A stretch of 64,000 nucleotides of DNA from Chelativorans xinjiangensis (GCF_009812055.1 NZ_WQNH01000014.1:1-64000); one strand, 5' to 3'. Positions 1 to 10,032 are shown, counted from the stretch's first letter. Numbers and translations: made by a program. Notes: generated by a model from the sequence alone, not told the origin.

Positions 1-128
1 TTTCAATGTCAATACGATTGTCCATCATATGCGGCAATGACGGCCCGCTTTTGACGTGGGCGGGGGAAGATGCCTTGGAGCGGGATGACGGCGGTTGGAA
101 TGACCCGGCCTGAATTCATCAGGCTCCC

Positions 129-521
129 TCAGTTGAGCGAAACCTGCTCTCCCGGCAGGTCGAGGGAAAAGGCCGGGATCTCCACCTCGAAGGTCGCCCC
201 GTGCGGGTTCCGCATCGTATAGCGCCCGGCCATGATGCCGGAGGACGTGGTGAGCGGGCAGCCGGAGGTGTACTGATAGCTGTCGCCCGGCTCGAGCTCG
301 GGCTGATCACCCACCACGCCTTCGCCGCGCACTTCCTGCATGCGCCCGAGCCCGTCGGTGATCTGCCAGTAGCGCGACATCAGCTTGACCGTCTCGCGGG
401 AGAAATTGGCGATGGTGATCTGATAGGCCCAGACATAGCGGTTTTCCTCCGGGTCCGATCGCTCGGGCAGGAAGAAGGGCTCGACGCACACCTCTATGTC
501 GTGGGTTATCGCTCGATACAT
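129..521 (-). CDS. apaG: ApaG family protein
   Basis: The 130-residue product is a full-length ApaG (DUF525) protein, a single fibronectin-III-like beta-sandwich domain of unknown precise biochemical role in bacteria; CorD is another name. It shows the family's Y-x-W-x-Y-x-I-T-I-x-N pattern near residue 30 and the P-x-F-S-L/D end of the domain. I start it at the ATG at 521, because the reading frame further upstream only translates a tandem DNA repeat. GAGGTGG lies 5 bases before this ATG. It has no co-directional partner here; the divergent neighbour encodes a phosphatidyltransferase. Confidence 0.93.
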   Translation of the reverse strand: MYRAITHDIEVCVEPFFLPERSDPEENRYVWAYQITIANFSRETVKLMSRYWQITDGLGRMQEVRGEGVVGDQPELEPGDSYQYTSGCPLTTSSGIMAGRYTMRNPHGATFEVEIPAFSLDLPGEQVSLN

Positions 522-523
522 TT

Positions 524-571
524 GTCCCACCTCGGGGTCCCACCTCGGGGGTCCACCTTGGGTCCCACCTT
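524..571 (-). repeat. Tandem repeat of a Shine-Dalgarno-like unit before apaG
   Basis: Four head-to-tail copies of an 11-14-bp unit lie directly upstream of the apaG ATG. Read on the minus strand each has a core close to GAGGTGGGACCC or AAGGTGGACCC, so every copy contains a ribosome-binding-like AGGTGG. Only the copy at 524-536 is at the right distance from the start codon. The third copy is one or two bases shorter than the others. Confidence 0.8.
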
Positions 572-672
572 GCCGCGCGCCGCCTCGCAAGAGTCTGACG
601 ACATTGTGACAGGTGATATGTGTCCGGCAAGGCTATAGGTCAATTTGGGTGAATGCCGGGCAGGAGAGAACG

Positions 673-1278
673 GTGATCGACGGTTGGGGAAAACGGAGGC
701 TGGAGCCGGTTCTCGCCGCGCTGGCGGCAAGGCTGGCGGCGGCGGGAGTCTCGCCCAATGCCGTGACGGTCCTGAGCCTGTTGGCCGGGCTCGGCGCCGG
801 CGCGGCCATCGCCACGGGCCATTTCTGGGTGGGGCTTGCGCTCATTGTCCTGAGCCGGCTGGGCGACGGACTCGACGGCGCGCTGGCGCGCATAGGGGGC
901 AACACGGATTTCGGGGGCTATATCGATATCGTCTTCGATTTCGCCTATTACGGCGTCATTCCTCTCGGCTTCGTCCTCTACGATCCCGGCGCCAACGGCG
1001 TGGCCGGTGCGTTCCTGCTCTTTGCCTTCTACGTCAACGGCGCAAGCTTCCTCGCCTATGCGGCACTGGCGGAAAAGCGCCGCATGAAAACGCTGGAGCG
1101 GGGCGAGAAATCCTTCTTCTTCACGACCGGGCTGGCGGAAGCCGGCGAGACGCTGATCGCCTTTGCGCTTGCCTGCCTGTTTCCCGGGTGGTTTCCCCTC
1201 ATCGCCTACGTTTTTGCGGCGATCACGCTCTATACGGCGGCGGCGCGCGTGGTGCTGGCGGGGAAGGTGTTTCGGTGA
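673..1278 (+). CDS. CDP-alcohol phosphatidyltransferase family membrane protein
   Basis: This is a membrane enzyme of the CDP-alcohol phosphatidyltransferase family, which moves a phosphatidyl group from CDP-diacylglycerol to an alcohol. The family signature is visible as D-G-L-D-G-A-L-A-R, then a glycine and two aspartates in the spacing G-x3-D-x3-D (around residues 58-82 counted from the chosen start). Several hydrophobic helices follow it. I start it at the GTG at 673, which has AGGAGA five bases upstream; an ATG at 613 would add 20 unconserved residues. The alcohol substrate cannot be told from sequence. It converges on the CorC-like gene with only 6 bases between the stop codons. Confidence 0.85.
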   Translation: MIDGWGKRRLEPVLAALAARLAAAGVSPNAVTVLSLLAGLGAGAAIATGHFWVGLALIVLSRLGDGLDGALARIGGNTDFGGYIDIVFDFAYYGVIPLGFVLYDPGANGVAGAFLLFAFYVNGASFLAYAALAEKRRMKTLERGEKSFFFTTGLAEAGETLIAFALACLFPGWFPLIAYVFAAITLYTAAARVVLAGKVFR

Positions 1279-1284
1279 AGCGGC

Positions 1285-2340
1285 CTACTTCTCGGCTATC
1301 GGCTTGAGGATGCGGCGGCGGCGTTCGGCGGTGCGGCCCTGGACGATGCGGACCCGCTTGACGCGGCGTGGATCGGCGTCGAGCACGTGGAATTCGAAGC
1401 CGGGGATCGCCTGTACCACCTCGCCGCGCGCCGGCACGCGGCCGAGCGTGTTGAAGATCATGCCGCCGATCGTGTCCACGTCCTCGGCGTGCTCGCCGGC
1501 GCCGAAGCCGTCGCCGATGGCCTTTGCCACGTCCTCGATCTCGGCCCGGGCGTCGACGACGAAGATGCCGTCGCCCGTCCGCTCGATCATCGGCTCGTCT
1601 TCGTCGTGCTCGTCCTCGATGTCGCCGATGACCATCTCGACGATATCCTCAAGCGAGACGAGGCCGTCGGTGCCGCCATATTCGTCGATGACGAGCGCCA
1701 TCTGCGTGCGGCCGGCCTGCATGCGCGCCATGAGGTCGGAGGCGAGCATGGACGGCGGCACGAAAAGCAGAGGCCGCATGATGTTGAGCTCGCCGATGGT
1801 GCGGCCGAGATCGACATTGGCGAGGTCGAGCGGCATGGCGGCCGGATTCTTGCGGCTGCCGCGCCCCTTCTTCTGACGGGAGGTGCGGATGAGATGGGCC
1901 ACCACGTCGCGGATATGCACCATGCCGCGCGGGTCATCGAGCGATTCGGCGTAGACCGGCATGCGCGAATGGGCCCCGCGCTCGAAAATGTTCAAAAGCC
2001 CGCCCAGCGTCGTGGAGAGGTCGACCGCCTCGATATCGGCGCGCGGCACCATGACATCCTCTACGCGCAACTCGCGCAGGCGCAGGATGTTCTGCAGCAT
2101 CGCCCGCTCCCCCGCAGAGAAGGGAGCCGTGTCGGCGGTGTGCTCGTGGAGCACCTCGGCGAGATCGTCGTGCAGCGACGAGCCGTTGCGCAAGCCCAGC
2201 AAAACGGCAAGCCGCCGAAGAAACGTTGGTCTGGTCTGGACGCGTTGAGGCGGTCTACTCGACCCCTCTTCTCCCTCCGCGGGAGAACCGCCTTCGGCGT
2301 CCGAGGTGCCGCCGGCGGCGATCATGGATGTGTCAGTCAT
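1285..2340 (-). CDS. HlyC/CorC family CBS-domain protein
   Basis: The 351-residue protein has no transmembrane DUF21 region. It begins with a low-complexity acidic tail (to about residue 35), followed by two CBS domains (about 92-240, with V-M-V-P-R at 96-100 and D-E-Y-G-G-T-D-G-L-V-S-L-E-D at 219-232) and a C-terminal CorC_HlyC domain (about 255-340). This is the architecture of E. coli CorC (YbeX), a cytoplasmic protein linked to Mg/Co efflux and to ribosome maturation. It is last in the run miaB-phoH-ybeY-corC, 27 bases after ybeY, an arrangement known across proteobacteria. The apolipoprotein N-acyltransferase gene lnt that often follows is not here. Confidence 0.92.
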   Translation of the reverse strand: MTDTSMIAAGGTSDAEGGSPAEGEEGSSRPPQRVQTRPTFLRRLAVLLGLRNGSSLHDDLAEVLHEHTADTAPFSAGERAMLQNILRLRELRVEDVMVPRADIEAVDLSTTLGGLLNIFERGAHSRMPVYAESLDDPRGMVHIRDVVAHLIRTSRQKKGRGSRKNPAAMPLDLANVDLGRTIGELNIMRPLLFVPPSMLASDLMARMQAGRTQMALVIDEYGGTDGLVSLEDIVEMVIGDIEDEHDEDEPMIERTGDGIFVVDARAEIEDVAKAIGDGFGAGEHAEDVDTIGGMIFNTLGRVPARGEVVQAIPGFEFHVLDADPRRVKRVRIVQGRTAERRRRILKPIAEK

Positions 2341-2367
2341 CGTCTTTCAGTCGTTTCACCTACACAG

Positions 2368-2862
2368 TTATGCATAGGGGTCGCCAATGGCAAGGCCCTT
2401 CAAGATGCGCCTTTCCAGGCTTTCCATCTCGTCCGCCTCCTCTGCCGTCTCGTGATCGTAGCCCGCAAGATGAAGGAAACCGTGAACGACAAGATGAGTC
2501 AAATGATGATCGAAGGCCTTTCCTTCCGCTTCGGCCTCGCGGACGATCGTCTCGCGGGCGAGCGCGATGTCCCCCAGGTGCGGCGGCCCACCATGCGGCG
2601 GCATGCCGGGTGGGGCGGGAAAAGACAGGACGTTGGTCGGCTTGTCCTTGCCGCGAAAGCGGGCGTTCAACGCGCGGATGTTCTCGTCGTCCGTGAAAAG
2701 GATGCCGAGTGTCCGGCCGCCGCCGGCACCGGTCGTGGCGGCGGCCGCCGCTACCGCTTCCCCGGCCAGACGCTGCAACGCCTCCGCCGCCGGCCAGCCG
2801 TCGGCTTCCACCGCGATATCGATGGCGACGTCAGGAGCGGACGACGGCTGTCGGTCAGGCAT
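2368..2862 (-). CDS. ybeY: Endoribonuclease YbeY (rRNA maturation factor)
   Basis: YbeY is a single-strand-specific zinc endoribonuclease needed for 16S rRNA 3-prime processing and 70S quality control. The metal-binding motif H-x3-H-x5-H is intact at H127, H131 and H137 in the stretch [11 protein letters not shown], and the upstream N-V-L-S-F-P block is also present. Length (164 residues) is normal. The start codon overlaps the end of phoH by 8 bases, so the two are probably translationally coupled. Confidence 0.96.
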   Translation of the reverse strand: MPDRQPSSAPDVAIDIAVEADGWPAAEALQRLAGEAVAAAAATTGAGGGRTLGILFTDDENIRALNARFRGKDKPTNVLSFPAPPGMPPHGGPPHLGDIALARETIVREAEAEGKAFDHHLTHLVVHGFLHLAGYDHETAEEADEMESLERRILKGLAIGDPYA

Positions 2863-3898
2863 CTTTCCTGGGCGACGGTGAGCCGCCGGGCATCTCGCGG
2901 TCGTAGGCTTCGACGATGGCCGCCACCAGCGGATGGCGCACCACGTCCTTCTCGTTGAAGCGGACGGTTACGATGCCCTGCACGTCCTTCAGCACCTGCA
3001 ACGCTTCCACGAGGCCCGATTTGGTGTTCGGCGGCAGGTCGATCTGGCTCGGATCGCCGGTCACGATCATGCGGCCGTTTTCGCCCAATCGCGTCAGGAA
3101 CATCTTCATCTGCATGGGCGTGGTGTTCTGCGCCTCATCGAGGATCACCACAGCATTGTTGAGCGTGCGCCCGCGCATGAAGGCCAGCGGCGCGATCTCG
3201 ATCACGTCGGCGGCGAGCGCGCGCTCCACCTTGTCGGCCGGCATCATGTCGTAGAGCGCGTCGTAGAGCGGGCGCAGATAGGGGTCGACCTTCTCGCGCA
3301 TGTCGCCGGGGAGGAAGCCGAGCCGCTCGCCCGCCTCCACCGCCGGCCGCGACAGCACGATGCGGTCGACCATGCCGCGCTCCAGAAGCATGGCGGCGTA
3401 GGCGACGGCCAGGAACGTCTTGCCCGTGCCGGCGGGCCCGATGCCGAAGACGAGCTCGGAGCGCTCCAGCGCGCGCATATAGGCGTCCTGGTTGGGCGAG
3501 CGGGCGTAGACCGTGCGCTTGCGCGTGGAGATTTGCGCGGCAGCAAGCTTTCCCCTGCCCTCCATGGTGGGGAGGCTCAGCTGATCGTCGGTCGCCTGCG
3601 CAAGGCGCACGGCGCCATCCACCTCGGAGGCCGAAAGCTCCGTGCCGCCCTGCACGAGTTCGTACAGATAATCGAGCGCCCGGCGAGCCTGCTCGGCGGC
3701 GGTCGGCTCGCCCTTGATGGCAAGCTGGTTGCCCTTGGAATGGATGTCGACGCCCAGCTTCTGCTCGATGCGCGCCAGGTTCTCATCGAACGGGCCGTAG
3801 AGGACGCCAGCAAGCTTGTTGTTGTCGAAGGTCAGCACGATGTGCGCCATGTCGGACGCCCCGGAGGGCGTATTCTTCAACTGCGTGCCAGCCGTCAA
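2855..3898 (-). CDS. phoH: PhoH-family ATPase
   Basis: PhoH-like proteins are cytoplasmic P-loop ATPases; in rhizobia and enterics (YbeZ) they act with YbeY on RNA. Walker A, G-P-A-G-T-G-K-T, is at 154-161 and a Walker B of the form V-V-I-L-D-E-A-Q-N lies near residue 250, with an N-terminal RNA-binding-like region ahead of it. The frame opens at a TTG at 3898 that overlaps the miaB stop codon by four bases. An ATG at 3850 is an alternative start that would lose 16 residues. Confidence 0.95.
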   Translation of the reverse strand: MTAGTQLKNTPSGASDMAHIVLTFDNNKLAGVLYGPFDENLARIEQKLGVDIHSKGNQLAIKGEPTAAEQARRALDYLYELVQGGTELSASEVDGAVRLAQATDDQLSLPTMEGRGKLAAAQISTRKRTVYARSPNQDAYMRALERSELVFGIGPAGTGKTFLAVAYAAMLLERGMVDRIVLSRPAVEAGERLGFLPGDMREKVDPYLRPLYDALYDMMPADKVERALAADVIEIAPLAFMRGRTLNNAVVILDEAQNTTPMQMKMFLTRLGENGRMIVTGDPSQIDLPPNTKSGLVEALQVLKDVQGIVTVRFNEKDVVRHPLVAAIVEAYDREMPGGSPSPRKDA

Positions 3899-5358
3899 AC
3901 GTGTTCCTCCTTCGTGGCGGCTGTTCTGGCCGCGCCAAAATCGATAGGCTGCACTGGATCGGCGAACAGGCTGTTGGAGCCTGCCCGCGTTATTCGCACT
4001 TCCACAATGTCGCCGATTTCGCCAGCCTCTTCATCGACGATCACCGGCTGCAGCCAGGGCGAGCGGCCGACAAGCTGACCCGCCTCGCGGCCGGGCTTCT
4101 CCAAGAGAAGATCGATGGTCGTTCCGACGAGGCTTTGCGCGAACGAGCGCTGCTGCTCGGTGAGCAGGGCTTGAAGCCGCTTGAGGCGCGCGTCCTTCAC
4201 GGCCTCGGGCACCTGGTCTTCCATGTCCGCGCCGGGCGTTCCCGGCCGCGGCGAATATTTGAAGGAGAAGGCCTGCGCGTAGCCGACCTCGCGCACGATG
4301 CGCATCGTTTCCTCGAAATCCGCGTCCGTCTCGCCGGGAAAGCCGACGATGAAATCGCCCGACATGGCGATATCCGGGCGGGCAGCGCGAATCCTGTCGA
4401 TGAGGCGCAGGTAATCATCGGCGGTGTGGCGGCGGTTCATTGCCTTGAGGATGCGGTCGGAGCCCGCCTGCACCGGCAGGTGGAGATAGGGCATCAGTTG
4501 CGGCAGGTCGCGGTGGGCGGCGATCAGCGCGTCGTCCATGTCGCGCGGGTGGCTGGTGGTGTAGCGCAGCCGCTCGATGCCCGGCACCTCCGCCAGCCGG
4601 AAGAGAAGCTCGCCCAGGCCCCATTCGCGCCCGTCGGCGCCCTCGCCGTGCCAGGCGTTGACGTTCTGGCCGAGGAGGGTGACCTCGCGCACGCCGGCTT
4701 CTGCCAGCCGCTCGGCCTCGGCGACGATCTGGCCGACCGGCCGCGAGACTTCCGAGCCCCGCGTATAGGGAACCACGCAGAAGGTGCAGAACTTGTCGCA
4801 ACCCTCCTGCACGGTGAGGAAGGCGGTGACGCCGCGGCTCCGGACGGCCTTGCGCTCGGGCGCCGGCAGGTGCTCGAACTTGTCCTCGATGGCGTATTCG
4901 GTCTCGACGATCTTCTCGCCGCCCCTGGCCCGGCTGACGACGGACGGCAGGCGGTGATAGGTCTGCGGGCCGATGACGAGGTCCACCGCCGGCGCGCGGC
5001 GCAGGATCTCGCGCCCTTCTGCCTGCGCCACACAGCCGGCCACGCCAACCACCGTCTCGCGGCCGTTCCTGGCGCGCTCTTCCTTGAGCAGGCGGATGCG
5101 GCCGAGCTCGGAATAGACCTTCTCCGCCGCCTTCTCGCGGATATGGCAGGTGTTCAGGAGCACGAGGTCGGCGTCCTCGATCGCTTCCGTCGGACGATAG
5201 CCGTCGGCTGCCAGCGCATCGGCCATGCGCTGGGAATCGTAGACGTTCATCTGGCAGCCGTAGGTCTTCACGAAGACCTTCTTGGGCGCTGCGCCCGTTG
5301 CGCCCGTGTCGGGCGCTTCTTCACGGCTCATCATGTCCGGCATCGTATTCTGTTCCAT
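3895..5358 (-). CDS. miaB: tRNA-2-methylthio-N6-dimethylallyladenosine synthase MiaB
   Basis: MiaB is a radical-SAM methylthiotransferase that adds the 2-methylthio group to i6A37 in tRNAs reading UNN codons. The auxiliary cluster cysteines C35, C71 and C109 of the N-terminal UPF0004 domain are present, as is the radical SAM triad C187-x3-C191-x2-C194 in [13 protein letters not shown] domain closes the 487-residue protein. The first 25 residues are a poorly conserved extension. It heads the miaB-phoH-ybeY-corC run and overlaps phoH by four bases. Confidence 0.97.
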   Translation of the reverse strand: MEQNTMPDMMSREEAPDTGATGAAPKKVFVKTYGCQMNVYDSQRMADALAADGYRPTEAIEDADLVLLNTCHIREKAAEKVYSELGRIRLLKEERARNGRETVVGVAGCVAQAEGREILRRAPAVDLVIGPQTYHRLPSVVSRARGGEKIVETEYAIEDKFEHLPAPERKAVRSRGVTAFLTVQEGCDKFCTFCVVPYTRGSEVSRPVGQIVAEAERLAEAGVREVTLLGQNVNAWHGEGADGREWGLGELLFRLAEVPGIERLRYTTSHPRDMDDALIAAHRDLPQLMPYLHLPVQAGSDRILKAMNRRHTADDYLRLIDRIRAARPDIAMSGDFIVGFPGETDADFEETMRIVREVGYAQAFSFKYSPRPGTPGADMEDQVPEAVKDARLKRLQALLTEQQRSFAQSLVGTTIDLLLEKPGREAGQLVGRSPWLQPVIVDEEAGEIGDIVEVRITRAGSNSLFADPVQPIDFGAARTAATKEEHV

Positions 5359-5498
5359 GCCGGTTACCTAGCGTCTTTGGAGGTCAAAAAACAGACGGTT
5401 TTTGAACGCTGCCACGTTTCACCTTACGCACCACCAGATTGATAGCTTGTGGGCTGACTTTTCCAAACAGATGGGCACCATCTGTTCGGGTCAGACCA

Positions 5499-6302
5499 CT
5501 AGCGGCGTCGCAGCGCTGCCACGAGCATCCGCCGCACCTCGTTTTCAGCGGCGCGCGCCACCGCCTTGCGGTCCGATTCCGCGCAAAACGGGATCGGTTC
5601 GCCGAAGTGCACTTCCACATCGATCACGCCCGCGCCGAGCATGGTCTTGAGATGCGGGAGAAGCGCGGTGTCGCCGATCCAGGCGACGTCTCCGCGCTCG
5701 CGCCGGTCGAGCGGCAAACCGTTCTTGCGCATGTAGGCGATGGCGACCGGCTGCACCAGGACGCGCTCGGCCGGGAGCGCGCCGAGCGCAAGCTGGGCGG
5801 CGCCGAAGAGCATGGACTTGAAGGGCAGCACGCGGCTGCCGCCGCCGGTCGTGCCCTCGGCGAAGAGCACCATCGGATCGCCGTCGGCCAGACGCGCGGC
5901 AATCTCGCGCATTTGCCCGGACGAGGCGCGCCTGCGCTCACGCTCGACGAAGACGGTGCGCTGCAGCCGCGCAAGCGAACCCATCACCGGCCAGTCCCGC
6001 ACGTCGGACTTGGCGATGAAATGCATGCCGCCGAGCGAGCCGAGCACCATGATGTCGGTCCACGAGATGTGGTTCGCCGCGATCAGCAGCGGTCGCTCCG
6101 CCGCCGCGGCGCCCTTTGTTTGAACGCGAATGCCCAGCACCTTGAGGGCCAGCCGATGCCAGAGCCGCGGCACGACCCGATCGCTCCACCATCCGGTACG
6201 CAACACCAGCGCCTGCACAAGCGCCAGGGGCACGGTGCCGGCCGCCACGAGCAACAGCGCGCCGGCGAGGCGGATTGTCGGGAAGATAGACCTGTTGCGC
6301 AT
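5499..6302 (-). CDS. plsC: 1-acyl-sn-glycerol-3-phosphate acyltransferase
   Basis: This is a membrane-anchored lysophosphatidic acid acyltransferase-family enzyme, which makes phosphatidic acid in phospholipid synthesis. One N-terminal hydrophobic helix (about 11-35) is followed by the catalytic N-H-x4-D motif (H78, D83 in N-H-I-S-W-T-D) and the substrate-binding E-G-T-T-G-G-G block. Length is 267 residues. It follows rimI by 6 bases. In rhizobia a lysophospholipid acyltransferase at this locus can also act in ornithine-lipid synthesis, so the exact acceptor is not certain. A gap of about 140 bases separates it from miaB. Confidence 0.9.
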   Translation of the reverse strand: MRNRSIFPTIRLAGALLLVAAGTVPLALVQALVLRTGWWSDRVVPRLWHRLALKVLGIRVQTKGAAAAERPLLIAANHISWTDIMVLGSLGGMHFIAKSDVRDWPVMGSLARLQRTVFVERERRRASSGQMREIAARLADGDPMVLFAEGTTGGGSRVLPFKSMLFGAAQLALGALPAERVLVQPVAIAYMRKNGLPLDRRERGDVAWIGDTALLPHLKTMLGAGVIDVEVHFGEPIPFCAESDRKAVARAAENEVRRMLVAALRRR

Positions 6303-6308
6303 GCGCCC

Positions 6309-6800
6309 CTACCGCAAGTCCCGCCGCATGACGAGGGCGTTCGTGCGGCCTGCCGCATTCTCGTAGTAGTGCGGGCGACGTCCGACTTCGCGGAAGCCGA
6401 GGCGGCGGTAGAGGGCGGCGGCGGGCAGGTTGTTCTCGTCCACTTCCAGGAGGAGCGCCTCCGCCCGTTCGGCGTGCAGGGCGCGCAGAACGGCGTCCAT
6501 CAGCATGCGGCCGAGGCCGCGGCGGCGATACGGGCGGGAGACGGCGATGGTGAGGATTTCCGCCTCGCCGGCCGCCAGCCTGGCCAGAACGAAGCCGCAC
6601 GGCCTCGCCCCCACTGCGCCCACCTCCACCGCGACGAAGCCGAAGACGGCGTCCTGGGCGATCAGCGCGGCGAATTCGTCATCCGTCCAGGGGCGTGCGA
6701 AATCTTCCGCATGCAGGGCGGAGACCGCATCGCTGTCGGCGCTCTCGAGCGGGCGCACGGTGAAGTCTCTTCGCCGGAAGGGGGTGAAGGAGAACGCCAT
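6309..6800 (-). CDS. rimI: Ribosomal-protein-alanine N-acetyltransferase (GNAT family)
   Basis: A 163-residue GNAT acetyltransferase. The acetyl-CoA binding motif R-x2-G-x-G appears as R-R-R-G-L-G-R, followed by the L-E-V-D-E-N-N block and the A-x2-L-Y-x2-L-G-F motif typical of RimI. RimI acetylates the N-terminal alanine of ribosomal protein S18. Its place directly after tsaB, sharing one base with the tsaB stop codon, is the common arrangement and strongly supports the assignment. Confidence 0.92.
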   Translation of the reverse strand: MAFSFTPFRRRDFTVRPLESADSDAVSALHAEDFARPWTDDEFAALIAQDAVFGFVAVEVGAVGARPCGFVLARLAAGEAEILTIAVSRPYRRRGLGRMLMDAVLRALHAERAEALLLEVDENNLPAAALYRRLGFREVGRRPHYYENAAGRTNALVMRRDLR

Positions 6801-7477
6801 CAGCGGTCTTTCAGGGGAAGGGCGAAGGCGCCCTGCGGCCTGGCGTCCGGGGCGCGCAGATAGAGCGGCTTCGGCTTGTCGCCGGGTGGGCGCCGGGCGG
6901 CGATGCGGGCGTAGAAGAGGATATCCGCCGTTGCCCTTTGCGGCCCCATGTCGAGGGTGCCGCCCGCAGCCTCAGCGATCAGGCCCGCCGCGTCGCCGGC
7001 GAGAACGGGGCGCCCGGCGCGCGCTGTCGCGGTGACCGTCTCGATTGTGGCCAGGGTCGGCCCCTCAATACAGGCGCCGGAGGCATCGAAGCGGGCCGTG
7101 GCAAGACTTTCCGGCCTGTTGCCGATGACGGCGAGCACCGGGCGATGGGGGAAAGATTCGCGCGCTTCGGCTGCCAGCGCTTCGAGCGTGGTGACACCTA
7201 TGGCCGGGACCTTCAATGCCAGCGCGAGCCCCCGCGCAGCGGCCACGCCCACGCGGACGCCGGTGAACGAGCCGGGGCCGACGGAGACCGCGACTGTGCC
7301 GAGGGCCTCATAAGGAATGCCGGCATGTTCCAGTGCCTGGCCGACGATCGTCATCACATGCTCGGCGTGGCCCTTGCCAAGCTCCAAGACGGCACGTCCC
7401 TTCTCCACACGGGCGGTGGAATCGTAGACGCAGGCCGCGCAGAGCGTGGCGGCGGTGTCGATGGCGAGGATGTTCAT
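6800..7477 (-). CDS. tsaB: tRNA threonylcarbamoyladenosine biosynthesis protein TsaB
   Basis: TsaB is the ASKHA-fold, non-catalytic partner of TsaD in making t6A37 of ANN-decoding tRNAs. The start M-N-I-L-A-I-D-T-A at 7477 is the typical family N-terminus. The conserved G-P-G-S-F-T-G-V-R-V-G block follows near residue 70, and length (225 residues) is normal. Open frame continues upstream of 7477 but is unlike the family and runs into repeated intergenic DNA, so I exclude it. It forms an operon with rimI and probably plsC. Confidence 0.95.
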   Translation of the reverse strand: MNILAIDTAATLCAACVYDSTARVEKGRAVLELGKGHAEHVMTIVGQALEHAGIPYEALGTVAVSVGPGSFTGVRVGVAAARGLALALKVPAIGVTTLEALAAEARESFPHRPVLAVIGNRPESLATARFDASGACIEGPTLATIETVTATARAGRPVLAGDAAGLIAEAAGGTLDMGPQRATADILFYARIAARRPPGDKPKPLYLRAPDARPQGAFALPLKDR

Positions 7478-7572
7478 GGGAGGGTGGCGTCCGATGCCGG
7501 TCGATTGACGAGGCGTGTGGACACCGGACTTGCGGGTGTTGGGGTAAAGGGAGGGGCCGGCGCCCTTTCGCG

Positions 7573-7731
7573 CCCCCCTCTGTCCTGCCGGGCATCTCCC
7601 CCGCAAGGGGGGAGATTAGACTGGCCGCTTGCTCCGGCACCTGTTCTGCAACGCCGATGGTTGGCGAAGCCATATGCGACGGCCGATCTCCCCCCGTGTG
7701 AGGGAGATGCCCGGCAGGACAGAGGGGTGCG
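7573..7731. repeat. Inverted pair of rhizobial-type intergenic repeats
   Basis: Two nearly identical 40-50-bp copies lie in opposite orientation at 7573-7617 and 7685-7731, between tsaB and glcB. Each contains the core CTCTGTCCTGCCGGGCATCT followed by a C-rich/G-rich palindrome. Transcribed together they could fold into one long hairpin with a loop of about 65 bases. Sequences of this kind are scattered between genes in many rhizobia; the family name cannot be settled without a search. Confidence 0.75.
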
Positions 7732-7772
7732 CGAAGGGGCGTGGTCGGCTCCGGACATGGCTGAACCCCGTT

Positions 7773-9947
7773 CTACCCCGCCCGGTCCCGCGCCTTCTTC
7801 TCCAGCCGGCGCGCGTGCAGGACGGGTTCGGTGTAGCCGTTCGGCTGCTCGCGTCCCTTGAAGACGAGGTCGCAGGCGGCCTTAAAGGCGATGGAGGTGT
7901 CGAAATCGGGCGCCATCGGCTCGTAGCCCGGGTCGCCCGCGTTCTGGCGGTCGACGACCTTTGCCATGCGTTTCATGGTCTCCGTCACCTGTTCGCGCGT
8001 CACCACGCCGTGGTGCAGCCAGTTGGCGATGTGCTGGGAGGAGATGCGGAGCGTGGCGCGGTCCTCCATCAGGCCGATGTCGTTGATGTCCGGCACCTTG
8101 GAGCAGCCGACGCCCTGGTCCACCCAGCGCACCACGTAGCCGAGGATCCCTTGCGCGTTGTTGTCGAGTTCGCGCTGGATTTCCTCGGGCGTCCAGTTGG
8201 GCCTGACCGCCACGGGCACCGAAAGTATGTCGGAAAGTTTCGCGCGCGGGCGGTTCTTGAGGCTTTCCTGCACCGCCTTCACGTCGACCTTGTGATAGTG
8301 CGTGGCGTGGAGGACGGCGGCGGTGGGGGACGGTACCCAGGCGGTGTTGGCGCCGGCCTTGGGATGGCCGATCTTCTGCTCCAGCATGGCGGCCATCAGA
8401 TCGGGCATGGCCCACATGCCCTTACCGATCTGGGCACGGCCGGAAAGCCCGCATTGGAGGCCGATGTCGACGTTCCAGTCCTCGTAGGCCTTGATCCAGG
8501 GCGCTTCCTTCATGTCGCCCTTGCGGATCATGGGGCCGGCTTCCATGGAGGTGTGGATCTCGTCGCCGGTGCGGTCGAGGAAGCCGGTGTTGATGAAGAC
8601 GACGCGCTCGGCAGCGGCGCGGATGCACTCCTTCAGGTTGACGGTGGTGCGCCGCTCCTCGTCCATGATGCCCATCTTCACGGTGTTGGCGCGCATGCCG
8701 AGCGCATCCTCGACGCGGGCGAAGAGATCGACCGCGAAGGCGACCTCTTCCGGCCCGTGCATCTTCGGCTTCACCACATACATGGAGCCGGCGCGGCTGT
8801 TCTTGTGGCGGCCGCCCGGGCCGATGTCGTGGAGGGCGATCATGGCGGTGAACATGGCGTCCATGACGCCTTCGGGCACCTCGTTGCCCTCGCGGTCGAG
8901 GATCGCCGGGTTGGTCATCAGGTGGCCGACATTGCGCACCAGCATCAGGGAGCGGCCGGGGAGCGTGAAGGGCTGCCCGGCCGGCGCCTTGAGCCGCACA
9001 TCGTCGCTCAGATCGCGCGTGAGGGTCTTTCCGCCCTTCTCGAACGACGCCGTCAGGTCGCCCTTCATGAGGCCGAGCCAGTTGCGGTAGACCAGCACCT
9101 TGTCTTCCGCATCGACGGCGGCGATCGAATCCTCGCAATCCATGATGGTGGTCATGGCGGCCTCGAGGACGACATCGGCGATGCCGGCCCTGTCCGTCTT
9201 GCCGATCGGGTGGTCGCGGTCGATGACGATGTCGATATGCAGCCCGTTGCGCGTCAGCATCACCTCTTCGAGGCTGTCCGGCTCGTGGCCGTAGGCGACG
9301 AATTGCGCCGGGTCCTTCAGGCCGGCGGGGCCGGCTTCCGTGTCGACGACGAGCTTCCCGTCCTTAACGGCGAGGCCGGTCACCTCGCGCCAGCTTGCGC
9401 CTTCGAGCGGGGCGCTCTCGTCGAGAAAGGCGCGCGCCCAGGCGATGACCTTCTCGCCGCGCCTGGGATTATACGCCTTGCCGCGCTCCGCGCCGTCGCT
9501 CTCAGGAATGGCGTCGGTGCCGTAAAGCGCGTCATAGAGCGAGCCCCAACGGGCATTGGCCGCGTTCAGCGCGTAACGGGCGTTCATCACCGGCACGACG
9601 AGCTGCGGGCCGGCGACGTGAGCGATCTCGGGGTCGACATCCGAGGTCGTCACCCGGAAATCCGGCCCCTCCGGCAGCAGGTAGCCGATCTCGCGCAGAA
9701 AAGCCTCGTAGCCGGCCGGATCGACCGGTGCGCCGTTCTCGCGGTACCAGGCGTCGATCCTGGACTGCATGGCATCCCGCGCTGCAAGCAGCGCCCGGTT
9801 CTTCGGCGAAAGCGCATGCACGATGTCGGAAAGCGCATACCAGAAGGTTTCCGCGTCGACGCCGGTGCCGGGAAGGGCTTCCTCCACCGTGAAATCATGT
9901 AGCGTACGGGCGATCTTCAGCCCGTTGATCTCGACGCGATCGCTCAT
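7773..9947 (-). CDS. glcB: Malate synthase G
   Basis: Malate synthase G condenses glyoxylate with acetyl-CoA to malate in the glyoxylate cycle and glycolate use. The 724-residue length matches the monomeric G form and not the shorter A form. Typical blocks are visible: [25 protein letters not shown] near residue 125, T-I-M-D-C-E-D-S near the catalytic region, and [17 protein letters not shown] near the C-terminus. I start it at the ATG at 9947. It is monocistronic in this window and its 3-prime end abuts the intergenic inverted repeats. Confidence 0.97.
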   Translation of the reverse strand: MSDRVEINGLKIARTLHDFTVEEALPGTGVDAETFWYALSDIVHALSPKNRALLAARDAMQSRIDAWYRENGAPVDPAGYEAFLREIGYLLPEGPDFRVTTSDVDPEIAHVAGPQLVVPVMNARYALNAANARWGSLYDALYGTDAIPESDGAERGKAYNPRRGEKVIAWARAFLDESAPLEGASWREVTGLAVKDGKLVVDTEAGPAGLKDPAQFVAYGHEPDSLEEVMLTRNGLHIDIVIDRDHPIGKTDRAGIADVVLEAAMTTIMDCEDSIAAVDAEDKVLVYRNWLGLMKGDLTASFEKGGKTLTRDLSDDVRLKAPAGQPFTLPGRSLMLVRNVGHLMTNPAILDREGNEVPEGVMDAMFTAMIALHDIGPGGRHKNSRAGSMYVVKPKMHGPEEVAFAVDLFARVEDALGMRANTVKMGIMDEERRTTVNLKECIRAAAERVVFINTGFLDRTGDEIHTSMEAGPMIRKGDMKEAPWIKAYEDWNVDIGLQCGLSGRAQIGKGMWAMPDLMAAMLEQKIGHPKAGANTAWVPSPTAAVLHATHYHKVDVKAVQESLKNRPRAKLSDILSVPVAVRPNWTPEEIQRELDNNAQGILGYVVRWVDQGVGCSKVPDINDIGLMEDRATLRISSQHIANWLHHGVVTREQVTETMKRMAKVVDRQNAGDPGYEPMAPDFDTSIAFKAACDLVFKGREQPNGYTEPVLHARRLEKKARDRAG

Positions 9948-10032
9948 TCGCAACGTCTCCACAGTGCTTGCCTGCCCGCGTTTGACCACGGCGGAGGCGA
10001 GGGGTCAATTGGTCATCCGACTACAGCATCGG

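Noticed and set aside
23-28. ATGATG on the minus strand with eight open codons to the window edge.
   Set aside because: Too short to identify and no ribosome-binding site is visible; nothing else is seen in bases 1-128.
1387-9902. Very long open frames opposite corC, phoH, miaB, plsC and glcB (up to 757 codons).
   Set aside because: They are antisense shadows caused by high G+C at third positions; their products are rich in His, Arg and Gly with no family blocks, while the minus-strand genes are clearly conserved.
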